Assembly (NCBI GenBank): GCA_023387585.1
Contig: JAEWHZ010000124.1
Span: forward strand, 1-5,621
Direction: 5' to 3'
Source of the DNA: Pseudomonadota bacterium
GTDB lineage: Bacteria; Pseudomonadota; Alphaproteobacteria; Rhizobiales; Devosiaceae
DNA: 5,621 bases
Below the pieces are notes generated by a model, which saw only the letters and a program-made list of their open reading frames with translations, did not search any database and had not been told where the DNA came from. The position numbers and the translations under genes are program-made. Below are positions 4,538-5,621 of this stretch, one piece after another (the first letter of the stretch is position 1; every line of letters starts with the position of its first letter).

Positions 4538-5621
4538 ATGGCCGACAAGCCCTGGTACGAAACGACGCTGCGCTGGGCGCAGACCAATCTCGTCGAGATC
4601 GATCCCAAGCGCTACGACGGGGCGTTCTGGCGCGAGCACTGGCGCAAGACCCATGTCCAGGGCGCGATCATCAATGCCGGCGGCATCGTTGCCTACTATC
4701 CCTCGAAATTCGAGATGCAGCACCGCGCCTTCGACGTGGAAAAGCGCGATCTCTATGGCGAGGTGGTCGCCGATGCGCGCGCCGCGGGGCTGGTGGTCGT
4801 CGCGCGCATGGATTCGAACCGCGTCTCGGACGCCTTCTATCGCGCGCATCCGGACTGGATCTGCCTCGACGGTGAGGGGCAGCCCTATCGGCAGGCGGAC
4901 AAGTTCGTCACCTGCATCAATTCGCCCTACTACACCGAATATTTGCCCGACGTGATGCGCGAGATCATCGAGCGCAGCAGGCCGGACGGCTTCTCGGACA
5001 ACAGCTGGGCCGGCCTGCCGCGCAAGGATATCTGCTATTGCCGCCATTGCCGCGAGCAGTTCGACGCCCATTCCGGCATGGACCTGCCGCGCGCCCATGA
5101 CTGGGGCGACGAGGCCTATCGGCGCTGGATCCGCTGGAACTTCGAGCGCCGCACCGAGCTGTTCGAGTTCAACGACGCGCTGACGCGCGAGGCGGGCGGC
5201 GAGCACTGCCGCTGGTCCGGCATGATCAGCGGCGACGTGCTGCACAACTCCCACCGGTTCATCGACCTCAAATCGATCCTGCCCAAGGCGGCGATCGTCA
5301 TGCTCGACCATCAGCGGCGCAGCCGGGTGGACGGGTTCGACCAGAACACCGAGGCCGGCAAGCGCCTGCACGGGCTCGCGGGCTGGAACAAGCTGATCCC
5401 GGAAAGCATGCCGCAATACCAGCTCGGCGCGCCGACCTTCCGGCTTTCCGCCATGCCCAAACCCGAGGTGCGGCTGTGGTCCTCGGCCGGCTTTGCCGGC
5501 GGCATCCAGCCCTGGTGGCACCATATCGGCTCGTGCCATGACGACCGGCGGCAATACACCACCGCCGAGCCGATCTTCACCTGGCACAAGGATCATCAGG
5601 ACATCCTCGTCAACCGCCAGC
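4538..5621 (+). CDS. Hypothetical glycosyl hydrolase 6 (GHL6)-like protein, 3'-partial
   Basis: The frame is open from ATG 4538 to the window end (361 residues and one extra base). The sequence suggests a (beta/alpha)8 barrel of the GHL6 group. An early strand is GAIINAGGIVAYYPS (42-56). Then come DLYGEVVADARAAGL with the strand VVVARMDSNR (86-95), the DWICLDGEGQPY segment, and PDGFSDNSWAG (149-159), where Asp150 and Asp154 sit at the strand-4 position used for catalytic acids in related clans. Next is a cysteine cluster, CYCRHC (Cys166, Cys168, Cys171), followed by a FDAHSGMDLP block typical of these proteins. Later WSG, MLDHQRR and PWWHH segments are probably pocket-forming. No signal peptide is seen, so it is likely cytoplasmic and would act on imported glycosides. 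Full-length relatives are thought to be around twice the visible length. The family assignment is from recalled pattern; no substrate or activity is established. It is divergent from the GlcG-like gene and is probably under the palindrome at 4452. Confidence 0.78.
   Translation, partial: MADKPWYETTLRWAQTNLVEIDPKRYDGAFWREHWRKTHVQGAIINAGGIVAYYPSKFEMQHRAFDVEKRDLYGEVVADARAAGLVVVARMDSNRVSDAFYRAHPDWICLDGEGQPYRQADKFVTCINSPYYTEYLPDVMREIIERSRPDGFSDNSWAGLPRKDICYCRHCREQFDAHSGMDLPRAHDWGDEAYRRWIRWNFERRTELFEFNDALTREAGGEHCRWSGMISGDVLHNSHRFIDLKSILPKAAIVMLDHQRRSRVDGFDQNTEAGKRLHGLAGWNKLIPESMPQYQLGAPTFRLSAMPKPEVRLWSSAGFAGGIQPWWHHIGSCHDDRRQYTTAEPIFTWHKDHQDILVNRQ

Noticed and set aside
4133..5596. Long open frame on the minus strand, 487 codons, opposite the GHL6-like gene
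   Set aside because: It has no recognisable domain, overlaps two convincing genes, and is explained by the high GC content. The plus-strand frame has a near-consensus ribosome site and family motifs.

Overview
The window looks like chromosomal DNA from a GC-rich alphaproteobacterium, most likely Hyphomicrobiales (Rhizobiales). The evidence is high GC with C/G-ending codons, protein types common in that order, and a short palindromic mosaic repeat of rhizobial style (mirrored CAAAAGTGG/CCACTTTTG arms) between genes. The genus cannot be fixed from the sequence.

Layout, left half. Positions 1-1118 (+) hold an M29 metallo-aminopeptidase that lacks about 40 N-terminal residues at the window edge. 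Four 11-bp tandem repeats follow, and the last contains the GTG start of a membrane-anchored YdcF/SanA-type (DUF218) protein at 1156-1782 (+). Its stop codon lies inside a palindrome-rich mosaic repeat (1777-1920). That block separates it from a convergent class I SAM-dependent methyltransferase at 2001-2636 (-).

Layout, right half. A tRNA-Gly(CCC) gene at 2798-2871 (+) has a plausible promoter just upstream. An IclR-family regulator (3035-3928, +) and a GlcG/HbpS-type small protein (3925-4353, -) then converge, sharing a CTAG that supplies both stop codons. Divergent from the latter is a glycoside-hydrolase-like gene of the uncharacterised GHL6 type (4538 to the window end, +), cut by the right edge.

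The most coherent unit is the right-hand module. A perfect palindrome, TTTCCGC-ATG-GCGGAAA, sits in the divergent intergenic region at 4452-4468. A 15/17 match to its reverse complement lies 85 nt (centre to start codon) upstream of the IclR gene at 2942-2958. The simplest reading is that the IclR protein binds both sites, controlling itself and the divergent GlcG-like/GHL6 pair, in a small-molecule or sugar-derivative catabolic locus that continues to the right. The ligand and substrate cannot be read from the sequence.

The second unusual structure is the 1123-1166 repeat. Its 11-nt period creates a chain of GTG-start tetrapeptide minigenes linked by GTGA overlaps, running from just after the aminopeptidase stop to the start of the YdcF-like gene. 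No complete new defence or mobile system is visible.
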